Under the pieces are notes generated by a model. It saw only the letters and a list, made by a program, of their open reading frames with translations, did no database searches and was not told the origin of the DNA. From NCBI GenBank assembly GCA_002205965.3, contig NADL03000523.1, positions 186,001 to 250,000 on the forward strand: a DNA stretch of 64,000 nt. The letters are read 5' to 3'. Numbering within the stretch: position 1 is the stretch's first letter; each line of letters starts with the position of its first letter. The position numbers and the translations under genes are program-made. Shown in pieces: positions 19,115 through 30,960 of this stretch. The stretch comes from Kappaphycus alvarezii (lineage: Eukaryota > Rhodophyta > Florideophyceae > Gigartinales > Solieriaceae).

Positions 19115-22100
19115 AGGTGGATCCTCTATCATCAATATTTGATACATTTCAAAAACATTCTGGATGGTTTGCACTCTATTCGTGATAATAATGAGTCTTT
19201 CAAAAATTTTGAATCACGGTTTGATGCCCAAGTTGCCGATTTCATTTATTTACTGGTACCTCGAAATTTCATGAAATACTGATATCATTTCTACTCCTGG
19301 CTGACTCGAAAATTGATCCAAACCAGCGAGTATCTATTTTGGCTGCTGCATCTCCAAAGCACAATGAAGAAGACGACATGGAAGAAGGAAAATTTTTAGA
19401 ATTATTCAAATATTCCTAAATATCATCTATAATTCTTGCATCTGATAAACTGGAAAACGTAACACAAGATAATGGGAATTTGCAAAAATATGTTTCTTCA
19501 AATAAATTAAATATTTCATACGGAGAAAAGAAAAGCTCCAAGAAAAAACCCAACTTAAACTACCCCCTGAAAATTTCGCTGCAATCAAAGCAAAATCAAC
19601 TTTTGACTAATGTGGTGACATTGGACATTGCGTTTATGAAAAAGATAAATGCAAGGGTACTAAATTTTTTAAAGGATCATCATCAAAAATGGAAATTACA
19701 CAAAAATATTCCTGTTTCTGTAACGTTTAATGTGGCTAGACCTGTGCTTGATTCTCCATCAAACGAGTTTCACCCAGGCACGTTACTAGATGAAAGATCA
19801 CCGCATAGTTGAATGGGAATTGTTGAATTACAAGCACTTTAAAAATTTATTTTACCTCGATGGAACGGAAATCTAAATGATCTTCAGGAATTTATCAAAG
19901 AAACGTCCTTCTGGAAATATGGAAATGGAGCTCATTCAGTCCAGAAATGAAAAAAAATTATCTCTTTATTTCTATCAGCTTTTTCAGATAATGGTAATAA
20001 GGTCAAAATAAGGCATCTGGTAATTAGTGGATCATGGCAATGGATTATTGGAAGAAATGCTACAAAAAAGTCAAATATTATTCATTTGTCGGGTAACTGC
20101 ATAAAGTTAAATTCCCCAAATGATTCAATCCATTCAATAAAATTGATAGATCATGTTCATCATTGTTATGTTCCCGGAGATATATTTATAAAAACCTACG
20201 ACCGTATGGAAAATTAATTTCTATCAACAATCTGTTCAAATAATATCATTTTAGAAACAAAATATATTTTGGACGGAAAAAAGAAAATCATTAATGGGGG
20301 GTTCTTCTTTTAATGTTTTCAAAAAAATGAATCACTAAAAAGGTCTACAAACATGTATACGGTCACTCAAATTATGATGACATGAAATTATTTATTACAA
20401 AAAATATATTTTATTTGGGACGATAAATGCAAAAAGTATTTATCAAACATAGTTGAGTTATGCAAATTTCGCGATGTCACAAAAAAAGCATCTCATGATC
20501 TTGCTGTGTCTATAAGTTCTCTATCTCGCAGATTTAATGATTTGGTTTGTATGGGTCACTTCTTTGTGGAAATTTTGGATGTATTTCACCTCATGGACTC
20601 AGTTGCCAGATATTCTACTGGCGCTATAGTGCCCTCCTTGAAAATGGAAAATTGTATTAACTATTTTCAATATCTCTGGTGAACAACCTTTTTGGACCCA
20701 AATAATATAATTGTAGATCAGGCGTTTAGCAATGATATTTTTAAAAGCTATCTTTAGGAAAACGTCTTTTATTTTGTCCTACTGGTTCTCGCCTCCAAAA
20801 AACATTCTATTGAATCGAAACAGGAAATATTAAGGAATATATATCTAAGGTTAAAATTATCTGAAACGTACGGAAATAGTTCTGTTCGCGTTGCTCGAAT
20901 GTTTAAAATTTAGGATGATTTAAATGGAAACGATGTTGTCTCTTCATACGAACTCGCCACTGGTCACACCAGACCCACCGATAATACTGGTCCTCAAACT
21001 ATACCAAATGGTTTAAAAAGGGCCCATGATGAGCTAATTGCCAGGAGGAAATTAAGTCTTATCCTGAAATCGAAGTATGTGACCGATATTGCAATTAATG
21101 TTGGCGATACTGTGGAACTTTTCATTCATCCGCCAAACCAAAGAAGAGCATCGTGGTTATCTCCAAAACAAGTCTTAAAATTTGACAAAATATCTCTTAT
21201 TGTTACAGTTTCTGGATCTAAGGGAAGATTTATTAATTCAGCAATTGAAGACACTCGTCACTCAGCCTCATCAAATGAACTTGCGTATCATTTTCAAAAG
21301 GGAATGACTTATTGGACGAGTCTACTTTTAATTCTGTTGATGAAATTTCAGTAAATTGTGAACTATTAAGTGCTCATGAAATCAGTAATTTATGCAAAAA
21401 CAATACTGAAGAACATTTTGATGACTGTGCTTTTAATTAAACTGAGACAGCAAATGATGAAAACATTTCAGACTTCACTGGAAATATGTTATCTCTTTAA
21501 TATGCACCGATAGAAACCGAAAATAACTTATTTAAGCGTGATTATTTAATTAAAATCCCATCGAATGAAAATGGTGCACTTGATGCTAATCAAATTGAGT
21601 TATTACCTGAAACAAAACTGAAATCTTCGGAAAAACAAGATCTAGATCTTTATTAGAAGAGGTTTGGATGTAAAGAGTTTTATTTCATCTGGCATCGGGA
21701 CTTCCATCTTACATTATTTCAAATCCGTACAGCACAGAAGAGAACATTTAATAACACTTTGTTCAAAAATTCATGTTTTAAAAATTCCTCCGGACTCAAA
21801 TGTAATATCCAGTCACATTTCATACGAGATTAGAATTCTAGATAACTGAACATTTTATTGCAAGGCACGGATTGCTCCGCATATAAATAAGGAAAAAGAG
21901 AAAAACAATCTGAAGACATATTCAGAATCTTGTTCCCCAAGGACAATTAGAATGCTTTTATCCATTGCTACAATTTTGAAATAGAGTTTATCAAGGTCGA
22001 CTTCAAATCAGCATTTTTATAATCTGGATCGGCACTTCGCGATGTTGACGTGAGGCCCCATGGAAAATGCACAGAAAACCTTTTTGTTGGTTATTATTGT

Positions 22101-23240
22101 CTGCACTCTATGGCCTAGCTAACGCGAATTTAATATGACATATAAATTCTGATAATAAAGTTTTTAATCTCTTCTAAAAAGCAACCGTCTATATTCTTCA
22201 ATTACTTTTTATGTGTTCAAAGGGTCATCGATACTACTTTTTGCTAAATGGGTTGATAAAATGTGTATTGCTGGACCGAATAAATTCAAGAATAATGTTA
22301 TCCAAGTCCTTAGAAAGATATATAAGCTTGAAACAATAGGTCACATGCAGGGTTTTTCAATTTTAATGGTGTTAAAACTACACAGCTCGATGATTACAAA
22401 ATTAATGTATCAGCCGATGAAAAATTATGTGTACTGGAACCTTACATTATATCCAGATGTCGCGGAAGACAACCAGATGACGAAATTAATTCTTCTGAAA
22501 AATTCTGACTTAATCATCTGAACTGTTCGATGTTCTATTTAGGCATTGTTTTTTTCATATATCTGCTTTAACAGCCAGTTATTTGCAGCCAAAAAGGTCC
22601 AATCCATTGGTTCGTAATTTATCCATTCAGTCTTCAATGTTACGGAATTGCAATTCTTTTGCTCTACCAGTACATATCGACGCCCAGTAAATTCTGGAAA
22701 TGTTAATTTATCAAAATTTTTTCTGATGCAGAAAAATCCACAGGCTCGACAAATGCGAAATTTGGAGGTATTGATGAACTCTTAATTGGTTCTTTAAATT
22801 GTTAATCTATATTTCATACAATATATTGGCGTTCCCATTTATTACTGCCCTCTGTTAAAGCATTTGAATCTGGGGAAATATTAGCTGCTGGTGAAGCTAT
22901 TGAAAAAGGTAAAATTATTTCAGCAGCATAAAGTAAGACAATTAATACTAATTTTCCCCTACATATTGCTGTGAGCTCTAGCGATTTATTCAGTACTCTT
23001 TTCATTTGTCGTGTACCTTAAGTCAAATCGATAAGGGCTGATGTCCAGTTAAAAAGATATAATTTTGGAGCAAAAAAAATCAAGAAAATGCTTTGGATAA
23101 CTGGCTCAATTAATCCGTCCAATTTGTTGTCGAAAAAGGACAGTACTGTATCTGACACACTCAAGATTCTTCTATTCGATGGGTCTATATCTATCGATAT
23201 GAGAAATACTTTATCTCGTGACTCATTTATGTCAACAGGA
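19115..23240 (+). pseudogene. B' Gag-Pol remnants
   Basis: The best-preserved pieces are a Gag/protease frame at 19480-19812, an integrase C-terminal frame at 21079-21354 (DIAINVGDTVELFIHPPNQ), an RT start at 21760-21840 (KIPPDSNVISSHISYEI), and RT/RNase H pieces at 22213-23220. Relative to B it has many frame-disrupting changes. It is useful as an outgroup: at about 20010 it keeps AAA where B has the TAA stop. Confidence 0.8.
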
Positions 23241-23281
23241 TAACAATGTATAATATTAATATTTTTTCAAAGGGCAAGTGG

Positions 23282-23817
23282 TGTGAAAATTGAAAAAATA
23301 TTTTTACGTGTACGGAAAAATATTTAATTTGTTTTCCATATCGAATACAGTGATGAAAAAATTGTGGAACAACTTTTAATCAGGGTTCAACAATTTTCAT
23401 TTATTTTTCACTGGCGCATGTTTTATACTGCATTAAAATTGAAGCATGGTTTATGTCTGTTAGTTGTTTTTATAATTTTTCAGTTATAATTAATGGAATA
23501 ATATTCTCAGAAAACTGTTATTTGGATTTATGCTCACCTGAAGAATTATTCTATAATTAGTTTTCATTATGAATATGGTCTGCAAAAATTATTATACTGT
23601 TGGAATCATCTTGGTAGCTTTTCTACTCTGATCTGCAGCATAAACAGCCTTAGGCTGTTAAAAAATTTTAGAAAGCATCGGGCCATCGAATGATCCCCGT
23701 TGATCAATAGGTATTGTTTTTATTTCTATTATCATTCTCAGTCCTATCCAAGTACTCTATTATTCACTTATTTAGAATTAATTATTTTGAATCTACAAAT
23801 ATCATTTAATTTTTACA
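23282..23817 (+). repeat. 3' LTR of B'
   Basis: TGTGAAAATTGAAAAAATA through TTTAATTTTTACA. It matches the 5' LTR of B' and the solo LTR at 47856. Confidence 0.8.
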
Positions 23818-24640
23818 TCCTCTCCGTGCGCATATCCTCCCCCCACCCTTTTTTAATCTTTCCTTCCTCACCCCTACTACTGTGCCTACATGTCCTCTTC
23901 TGCGTGAAGGGTCGCTCTGGCCCTCCGTTCCGGCATCGCATTATTCTCTGGATCTACCGTCTGTGCGGTCTGCTCCCGGCGCTCGGCCGACGTCGTACCC
24001 GTCTTGGATCCAAGTGGCCAGCACTCTTTGACCTGCAGATACGAAGAAGGAATGAATCGTCGGCATCACGTCCTTAGCAAAATTCCTGCCCCCTTCTGTA
24101 GAGAAGTTGGGATCGTCACCGTCGTCGAGAATCCGCTCCCCTACCAGGTTCCCAACTCTTCTGGGCATTTGGAGTCCCCGGCATTACGAATGGATATTTA
24201 CATTCCCGCTACCTACGGGCTTCACAGTAATCATATCGCTGCCGAAGTTACTGTTGTCCACCCCTCTGCACTCCACCCCATCTCGCCAAGTACGGTTACC
24301 ACAGGCTATGCCGCAACGCTCGCAGAGCGCGAAAAACATCGTCATTACGGCCCTTACTGGAACAAATCCCGATATACTCCTCTCCTCCGTCGGTATTGAT
24401 ATCTATGGCGCCTTGTGCGACGACTGCAAGGGTTTTTACGCCGTATTGCTTCCTTCGCTGCTTCCCGTTGCATTTCCTCCACTCAACAGGAGCTCCGCGA
24501 CATCGTTACCAATTTTGCGTTTATTATCCTAATAATGGAGGCGCGACAGATTTCCACCCGCCGCCCACATCCGTAATTGTTTTATTAATACCCTCTGCAC
24601 GCTTCTGTGCAACAATGTACAGCCCATAAAGATTTACAAC
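23818..24640 (+). pseudogene. LINE-like ORF2 C-terminus, right half (split by B')
   Basis: The LINE resumes at TCCTCTCCGTGCGCA. It encodes CAVCSRRSADV-like then LDPSGQHSLTC (Cys/His knuckle, 23955-24040), MTHLHH-like, REVGIVTVVENPLPYQVPN (24090-24150), MDIYIPATYGLHSN and AAEVTVVHPSA (nuclease-like core, 24190-24260), LAEREKHRHYGP (conserved A..K..Y block), and GIDIYGALCDDCKGF. Several frame changes occur. This copy ends near 24640 with a 3' sequence shared with 15270. Confidence 0.68.
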
Positions 24641-25750
24641 CAATTACGCAGTGGTGTAACAGAGAAACTGCATCATCTGGAATGAATGTAGAAGTTTGAT
24701 TTCCCTTCAATGTTTTTATTCGACGTGACGTCATCGTTTTTTTAGTTAGTTATCGTTTTAATTATTTAGTTATATTCTAAATAGTACAATTATATAGATA
24801 CACCTTTACTTTCTAGGAAGTTCTACTGATTTAACACAGAATAGAATTTATAGAGTAGAGCTACAGTACTGTCTATGTAAAGGGGGCTCATCTGGATTCT
24901 TGTGGGAATCTAGGTACACTCCATTGACCCTTTGCCCCCAACTTTCTGAAGCCCACTGCCTTCCTCTCTACTGTGTCTTTAGTAGAGCCTCGGCTGCCTC
25001 CCTCTCTGTTTCATTGGCAGCAGCTTTCGAAGGGTCCGCTGCTGCTTCGCTTTCGTCTTGCTTTAGTTCGAGGTTTTTTACACGTAGATTTTTTAATACG
25101 TTGTTGAATTCGGAAAAATTTTGTTGTTAGTTTACTGTGAGCAGAATCGAAAATACTGTATTTGTGGGCTGGAGTGCCAAGTACAGGACAGTACCTGTTT
25201 GCTGGAGTTCCAGGTACCCTAAACGTTATTGTTACAAACAGGTCACGGTTACTAATTAGAGATCTTAGTAACCGGGAACATAAAGGTGCTGCAAAAGGCT
25301 GTTTCCTCTAGGTCATTCTGTACAGGTAGCGTACAGGCCTTATGAAGTTGCGTGATACTGTGCATAATACTTTGACTGGACAGTTGGGCTTAACTAAGTT
25401 GCCTTACATGCTCAGAACAGGTAATATTTGGTTGTTGGCCAGCTTAAAGTTGACTTGAGAAGCTTTCCTATAGGGTGAGGATACCATTCGCGGTCTACAT
25501 AGTAGACTGGTGGGGATATCCTGAACGGAGTGCTCAGTCACACAGAAGTGTAGGTGTGATCAAAGCTGATGGTGTGGCACTCTCTCCGCCGGTAGGGAAC
25601 CAGCCCGCCGTCCAGGGACTAACCCCTTGCAGATTTCAGCTTCAAATGCTTGTATTCAGGTTTAGGTGTTGGTGTGAGGTTTTAAGTAAGAATTTTGTTG
25701 AACATTTATTTCTTCCAACCAAATAAGCCTGTGTTGTTCAATGGGACTTG
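24641..25750. other. No recognised feature
   Basis: Mixed AT-rich sequence. Short frames at 24900-25130 and 25475-25726 show no recognisable domain. Confidence 0.4.
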
Positions 25751-25754
25751 AGAT

Positions 25755-26373
25755 ACGTTCAAGGTTCGTTCATGGTTGCATTCAGTCGAAAAGTATCTAA
25801 AGCTCAAAAATGCGTTCCGCTTTATTGTATGTCGAAAAGTCCGCACTACACAGAACCGCGGGTGCTGCTAGACGGAAGACTTCACGGATGTCCTGAGTGT
25901 ATCTAAAGCTTATTCAGGTGTGTCACAGCGAATTTAGCAGTACCCAGAATTCCATTGACTTTGCTTCCACATTTATGACCGGTATCGCGGAAAACTGGTG
26001 GTACACGATTGTTTCTGAAAATAATTTCCCGCCGACTTGGGAAGCTTTCAAACTCTTAGTTGATGCTGAGTTTGTTCTCAAGGATAGTGTTATCAGATCC
26101 CGTGACAAGCTCACCGAGCTCCATCAGAAAACAAGTGTGGCTGCGTGTCTCTCAGAGTTCAGAAATTTGGGTCTCAACATTCCCTGTATACGTGAGTCAG
26201 AAAAAATGGCGTTGTTATGTGAAGGTCTCAAACCACATATTCTGCAGGAGGTCTGTGATGGGATTCCATCAAAGTTCGAGGCTGCTAATACTATTTCTCT
26301 CAACGTTGATGGAGCATTTTACGGAGCAGGTTTATTCACTAGCAGAGGTTCATTTTCAAACAAAAGTTCCTAA
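25755..26373 (+). pseudogene. Ty3/gypsy-type Gag (retrotransposon Gag domain)
   Basis: VRSWLHSVEKYLKLKNAF at 25760-25815 (V..WL..VE.Y) is followed, in a shifted frame, by FASTFMTGIAENWWYTIV. Then come FPPTWEAFKLLVDAEFVLKD, RDKLTELHQKTSVAACLSEF, and LLCEGLKPHILQEV. This is the standard gypsy Gag order: A..WW, W..F...F, L..L.Q...V..Y...F, F..GL...I...V. Gag packages element RNA. No LTR, protease or pol could be tied to it. It is an isolated relic. Confidence 0.7.
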
Positions 26374-26899
26374 GGACTTACACTAATGGAGATAGGTAAC
26401 CGGGAACGTAGTCCCAATGGGCAGCGACAGAAAGAATTGATGAATAACCGATGCTTTACATACCGTAAAGTGGAATGTAGACCTTGGAAACACAAAAAAT
26501 AAAACGTGTTTAAAGGTAACAGGGGTATTAATCGCATAATGGCGAACAATACACAGGCAGAACACAGAAATAATATTTTATGGCTTTGAATCGGAAAACT
26601 AGTTGGTCCACTATACCTGGTTAACAATAAGGTGAGACGAGTTGTGAGTGTGAGCAGATGTCCCACTCATCTCTGTTGGAAGTTATGATAGCGCACCCAG
26701 CAAGGGTGAGTTACCGATGGAAAATACGAGAATAAATTGGCGAGACATCTCCCAAAGATTGATGTAGCGGTTGCTCTGTACAACCTAGCCAGGACTTTAT
26801 ACTATGCGGTAATATCATCTATCATGGAAGAAGTCAGGGAGGGCGGTGAGCTCACACCAGTTGGAATACTCCAAATTGTTTAAACGTTGTTTTACTCTA

Positions 26900-27381
26900 C
26901 CAGACGTAGTGAGAAGAAAGGAAAACGTAACACAGATATTGGAAAGCTCTACAATGAATTCAGGCGTCGTGTAATGCGGATTGCTGTTCAAAATGCTCAG
27001 CAAGAGTACATGAGGATCTTTCAGTCAGAGACTGAGCACTCGAGCTCAAGATACTAGTAAGTTAATAAAGAAGCTTATTCGATACCTAAATGTATCGGGA
27101 AATGTCAAGATGGATCGGACTACATAGATTTCCATCTCATCAAGACTGTTCAGCGAGCAAATGAACGGGTGGCAAGTGACAAGAAGTTCTACAACCCTCG
27201 CGTACAAATCAGCAGAGGATCAAGACCGAAGAGATTTGACGATGGTGTTTTTGCAATGACTTTCTTGTATTCATTGATAACAGGACTGATGATCTCGATA
27301 AAAAGGACCGCTCCTGCAGACTACTGCGAGTTTGTCGGTCACTTATTCAAAGATTGCTCCAAATACGTTGAGTGTACCTAG
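26900..27381 (+). pseudogene. Gag C-terminal fragment with damaged zinc knuckle
   Basis: One frame encodes NTDIGKLYNEFRRRVMRIAV at about 26930-26990. Another encodes ADYCEFVGHLFKDCSKYVEC near 27320-27380. This resembles a CCHC knuckle (C-x4-H-x4-C) whose first Cys is lost. It may be a continuation of the gypsy-like element at 25.8 kb or a separate one. The frames in between are broken. Confidence 0.4.
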
Positions 27382-27504
27382 AGTAAGGAAAAGTCATTAA
27401 ATTGCTAAAGTACAAGGTGAGAATATGATGGGGTTTGAAATGTGAAGATATTTTATTTGTCATTACTCCGTCAACTGAAAATCCATCAGAGCTCTAAAAC
27501 GGCA

Positions 27505-28146
27505 GTAATACTTATTGCAAGTTTGCTCAGCAGCAATCCTGTTTGATGCTTAGTGCAGTCCGCGAAGCTCTTTCCAATTTGAATGGGAAAACCAAGAAAA
27601 TTCGAAGAGGAAAGGGAAGTGAAGTAGGCGATTGGAAGAGATGCGTGAATCTAATGGATGCAGCTGCCTATTTTCTGTAGTTATTATGTAGTTTTTACAA
27701 AGATACTACAATTTTTGATGAGATTGAATATCAAAAAGCCTCAATTGTAGCGATTTACAATATGGGTCATGTTTTAAGCAAATTCATAGACTATTGCTAC
27801 AGTGACATGATGACTGAAGCTTCAGAAGCAGAGTTAGAGGCAGCTGCTACAGAAAAAATTGAATTAAACAAGCTGCATTGAAGATCCATAAAGGGTTAAA
27901 GCTGCACAGAAAGGTATTCCGTCACGACTTATGCCATCTGCAGCTTTGCAAAGAACAGTTATAGTAAACGCAACTTGTGATGTGGGAGAGGAGTCCTTCA
28001 AATATCAAAATGTCACATCTGATGATGAAAGCGGGGAGAATTACGAACATGAACACCCGGAAATTTACTTACAATCCGGTCCAGAAGGGATTTCACCAGA
28101 AGATGAAGACGATCTTGATGGCGACATAGATACCAGAGCTCTGTAG
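27505..28146 (+). pseudogene. Unassigned decayed ORF with acidic C-terminus
   Basis: A frame reading YCKFAQQQSCLMLSAVREAL, then GSEVGDWKRCVNLMDAAAYF and FIDYCYSDMMTEASEAELEA, carries one stop near 27680. It shifts near 27880 to a frame ending HPEIYLQSGPEGISPEDEDD and TAG. Coherent charged and aromatic composition suggests a former protein of about 200 residues. I do not recognise it. Its position downstream of a Gag-type knuckle may mean it was part of a retroelement. Confidence 0.35.
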
Positions 28147-28149
28147 AAT

Positions 28150-30560
28150 TCAGTTCTTTTGTCACATAGATGCTGCGAAGGTACTTTTTTGGTGATAATA
28201 GCTGCTGGTTACTCGGTAAAGTCGATAAAAAGTTTCTTATGGGCTAATGTAAAAGCGCTTTCACTTATATGTCTGTTGAAATTACAAGAAAGCATCAATT
28301 CCTCCCACAGCAGACATGTCGTCAGTCGCAGAGTCCATTACCTTACCACTAATTGGTAGTGGCATTATTCCGGGGTAATAAAGTTCCCAACTCTTTCGAT
28401 AATGGCTTATTTAAAAATACTCTTTGAATATATATTTTTAAAGTAAACAGTTGAAAATAATTTTGAAAAACTATTTTTGAAATACGTTTTTAGTTTTTAC
28501 CAATTGACGTAAAATAAAATATATCACAACTATATGTTCTATCAAATAATTTTAATCGTACAGTATTTCATCATGGCGGTACTGTAAATAGGTACAGCCG
28601 GTTGAAATCGGACTATAACAGATGGCAACGTTTTACTTCAATGTCTGTGACTGAGGCGCAACCGTAGACATCAAAGCCCTACGATAATCTATCCATCCCA
28701 TCTCAAAAGACAACTTGGCAGCTGCCGAGCAACACGGCCCCCAACTATCATGTCCGGCGTAGTGACCACGCTCGTAGACCCGGCACAGGTGATCCGCCGT
28801 TTTGGCACTTCGAAGAACCTACCGGCCTTTCCAAGAGATATGCTTGGGTCTTAAAAACAACCGTGCCACCATGGCAGGATGTGCTTTAGCGCGAAAGCAG
28901 AAAGAGAGCAGAATACTGGTCAAAACGAAGCCCATTACATTTTGGCGGGAATGAGTGACTTAGCAAGGAGCCCAACTTTTTATTAGAAAACCATGGAGCT
29001 CGATTGGCTGAAGCTATGGACTATGAACTTCGTTTGGACAGAAATTGATAAAAGATTCATCAGTTACTCTTTACCATCAGGAAAAAGATTTAGTAGGGCT
29101 GCAAAAGACTGCAGGGGTGTAGTAGTGCTAGAAGTGGGTGAACATCAGCACAGTAGGTTACCTAGGCTTACTTACAAGCGCCCAAAAATGCCTTTGTTCC
29201 TTCACTCCTGGCTTTCGGCGAGTTAGGGTTCCCATGCGTAGTTGGACGAAGATTACAAGAACTCTACATTACGAAGGATTTTGAAAGGATTCTAGCCAAT
29301 AAATTACTCACAGTAAACCAACCAAATAAGTTTCCCCCGTCTGGAAAATAGTTATCAAATAGTTGTTTGGAATTCTCAAGCTAAAGCTGTAAAGAGGCGA
29401 GGGACGTTTGCGTGCTGTATTTCTTCAATGTATTACGGTAACTTCCCCTGCATTAGGAAGGAAGATCTTTATCGCAGCATCTGATGGCTTTCGATGTCTA
29501 TGGTCCTGTTGGGCCTGGCAATGAAGCTGGGCTTAAGCTAATCTCAGGGAACCGAGAACACACGGCAAACATGGAACAAGACCCGACATCAGAAGAACTA
29601 CTAAAGATTGACCGTATTGAGTTGTACTATAGTACAGTGTCATAGCCCATCGCGAGTTCCACCTTACTTCTATCTCCCAGGATTTTGAACGATTACTGAA
29701 GAAACCCGACAAGTAGTCGACGCATCACCACGCGTCGCCATGGTATTAGGGTGCCGATAGAGTTTAAAACTAGCTACAGTAGCGGCATTAGCCGCTCAAA
29801 TTAAAGAATTGTGGTGGACTACAGCAACCTGAAAGAGCAAGAACCCTGGATAGACGTTATGCAGACACCAGTACACCTACAAAGGGGATTGAACGTACAT
29901 TGAGAGGGCCCACAGTATCTTTTATACCTTTGTCTCATAATAGTACACAGCTTTCAGCCAGTAGAAGGCGAATATCTTTTGCAAGCGCAATATCTCCAAG
30001 GGTGCGAGCGATGAACAAGTCATTTCGTACTCCTTGATTATCATATTTTTATGTTTCTGAGCGCTACATAAACCGGATTTACCATAAGCTTATCTCTCCT
30101 GGTGATGACCGTCCTCTCTTCTCATAGAAATGCATTTATCCCGTACCTTTCGGATAAGTTCGCATATTAAATATATTTTTACCTCTTTAGTGACTCGGAA
30201 AGGTCGAACAGGAATAGTGCACCTAGCCCCGTATTACCTTTATCAGACAATTCTGCGATAAGAATTGAGGTACCGGTGACGCGGACTAAGTTATAGGAAC
30301 ATCAAAATCGAAACAAACTGCATATGTATCCGTTTAACAGCCCTTATAGCTTAGAAATAAGGCAACGGACACTAACGGAAACATCATAATAGCAATGGAG
30401 TAACAATTCGCACGTTTTACGCAAGAAGGCACTACATGCAAAGAAAAATGTGACTATGGGAATCATATCAAGGAGATGACCTAATTTTGATACTATGCAT
30501 GAATATAAATGATTTAATAACTATAAAGGTCTTGCAAATTATGGACATCATGTTTTATTT
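28150..30560. other. Mostly unrecognised sequence
   Basis: Two short frames deserve mention only: 28750-28854 (34 aa, starts MSGVVTTLVDPAQVIRRFGT) and 28993-29226, which contains LDWLKLWTMNFVWTEIDK. The second is faintly like the GxDWL segment of gypsy proteases. Neither is convincing. Confidence 0.2.
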
Positions 30561-30564
30561 TGTG

Positions 30565-30960
30565 TTTAAGTATTTATATAGATAATATCTTCCCTGTAGT
30601 CACTCTGTCAACATACTTTATTTTAACGAATTTCATTGTATTTTTTCTGTTTTTTAGACTTTAGGGTTTTCCATAAATTCCATACATGCTGAATAAACTG
30701 CTTCCTCAGGGAGAAGTAATGCAAACTGGATACATCTTTAAGTGCAAGCCAAATTATTTCAGAAGTTGAGCTTCAAATTTTTACCTGAGTAACATTTCTT
30801 TTACGCCACTCCATGATATTATGTGGTATATCCTGTTCTATTAATAATCAATTTTAGCCCCTTTACCCAGATAATATCTTTGCTTATTCTATTTTCCACA
30901 ACTTATCTTCCGTAGCACTCTTGTCACGTGCAAACTCTTCATATATTTTCAAGATAATGG
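30565..30960 (+). repeat. Dispersed repeat G, decayed copy 3
   Basis: GTAGTCACTCTGTCAACATA, GACTTTAGGGTTTTCCATAA, AATAAACTGCTTCCTCAGGG and CGTAGCACTCTTGTCACGTG align in order with 58555-58900 at lower similarity than copy 1. Confidence 0.4.

Larger units (their letters stand above)
18461..23817 (+). mobile_element. Element B', an old decayed copy related to B
   Basis: It has the same order and many of the same peptides as B, with dozens of stops and indels. The LTRs start TGTGAAWATTG and end ACA. Gag (FKNFESRFDAQVADF), protease, integrase (DVVSSYELATGHTRP), RT and RNase H remnants are all recognisable along 19115-23240. The primer site and Gag N-terminus are deleted. The flanking sequences are two halves of one LINE fragment, and no clear target duplication survives. 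It is older than B and belongs to a distinct LTR subfamily shared with the solo LTR at 47856-48325. Confidence 0.85.

Noticed and set aside
28750..28854. 34-aa ORF as a first exon
   Set aside because: It has reasonable composition, but no donor site or continuation could be supported.
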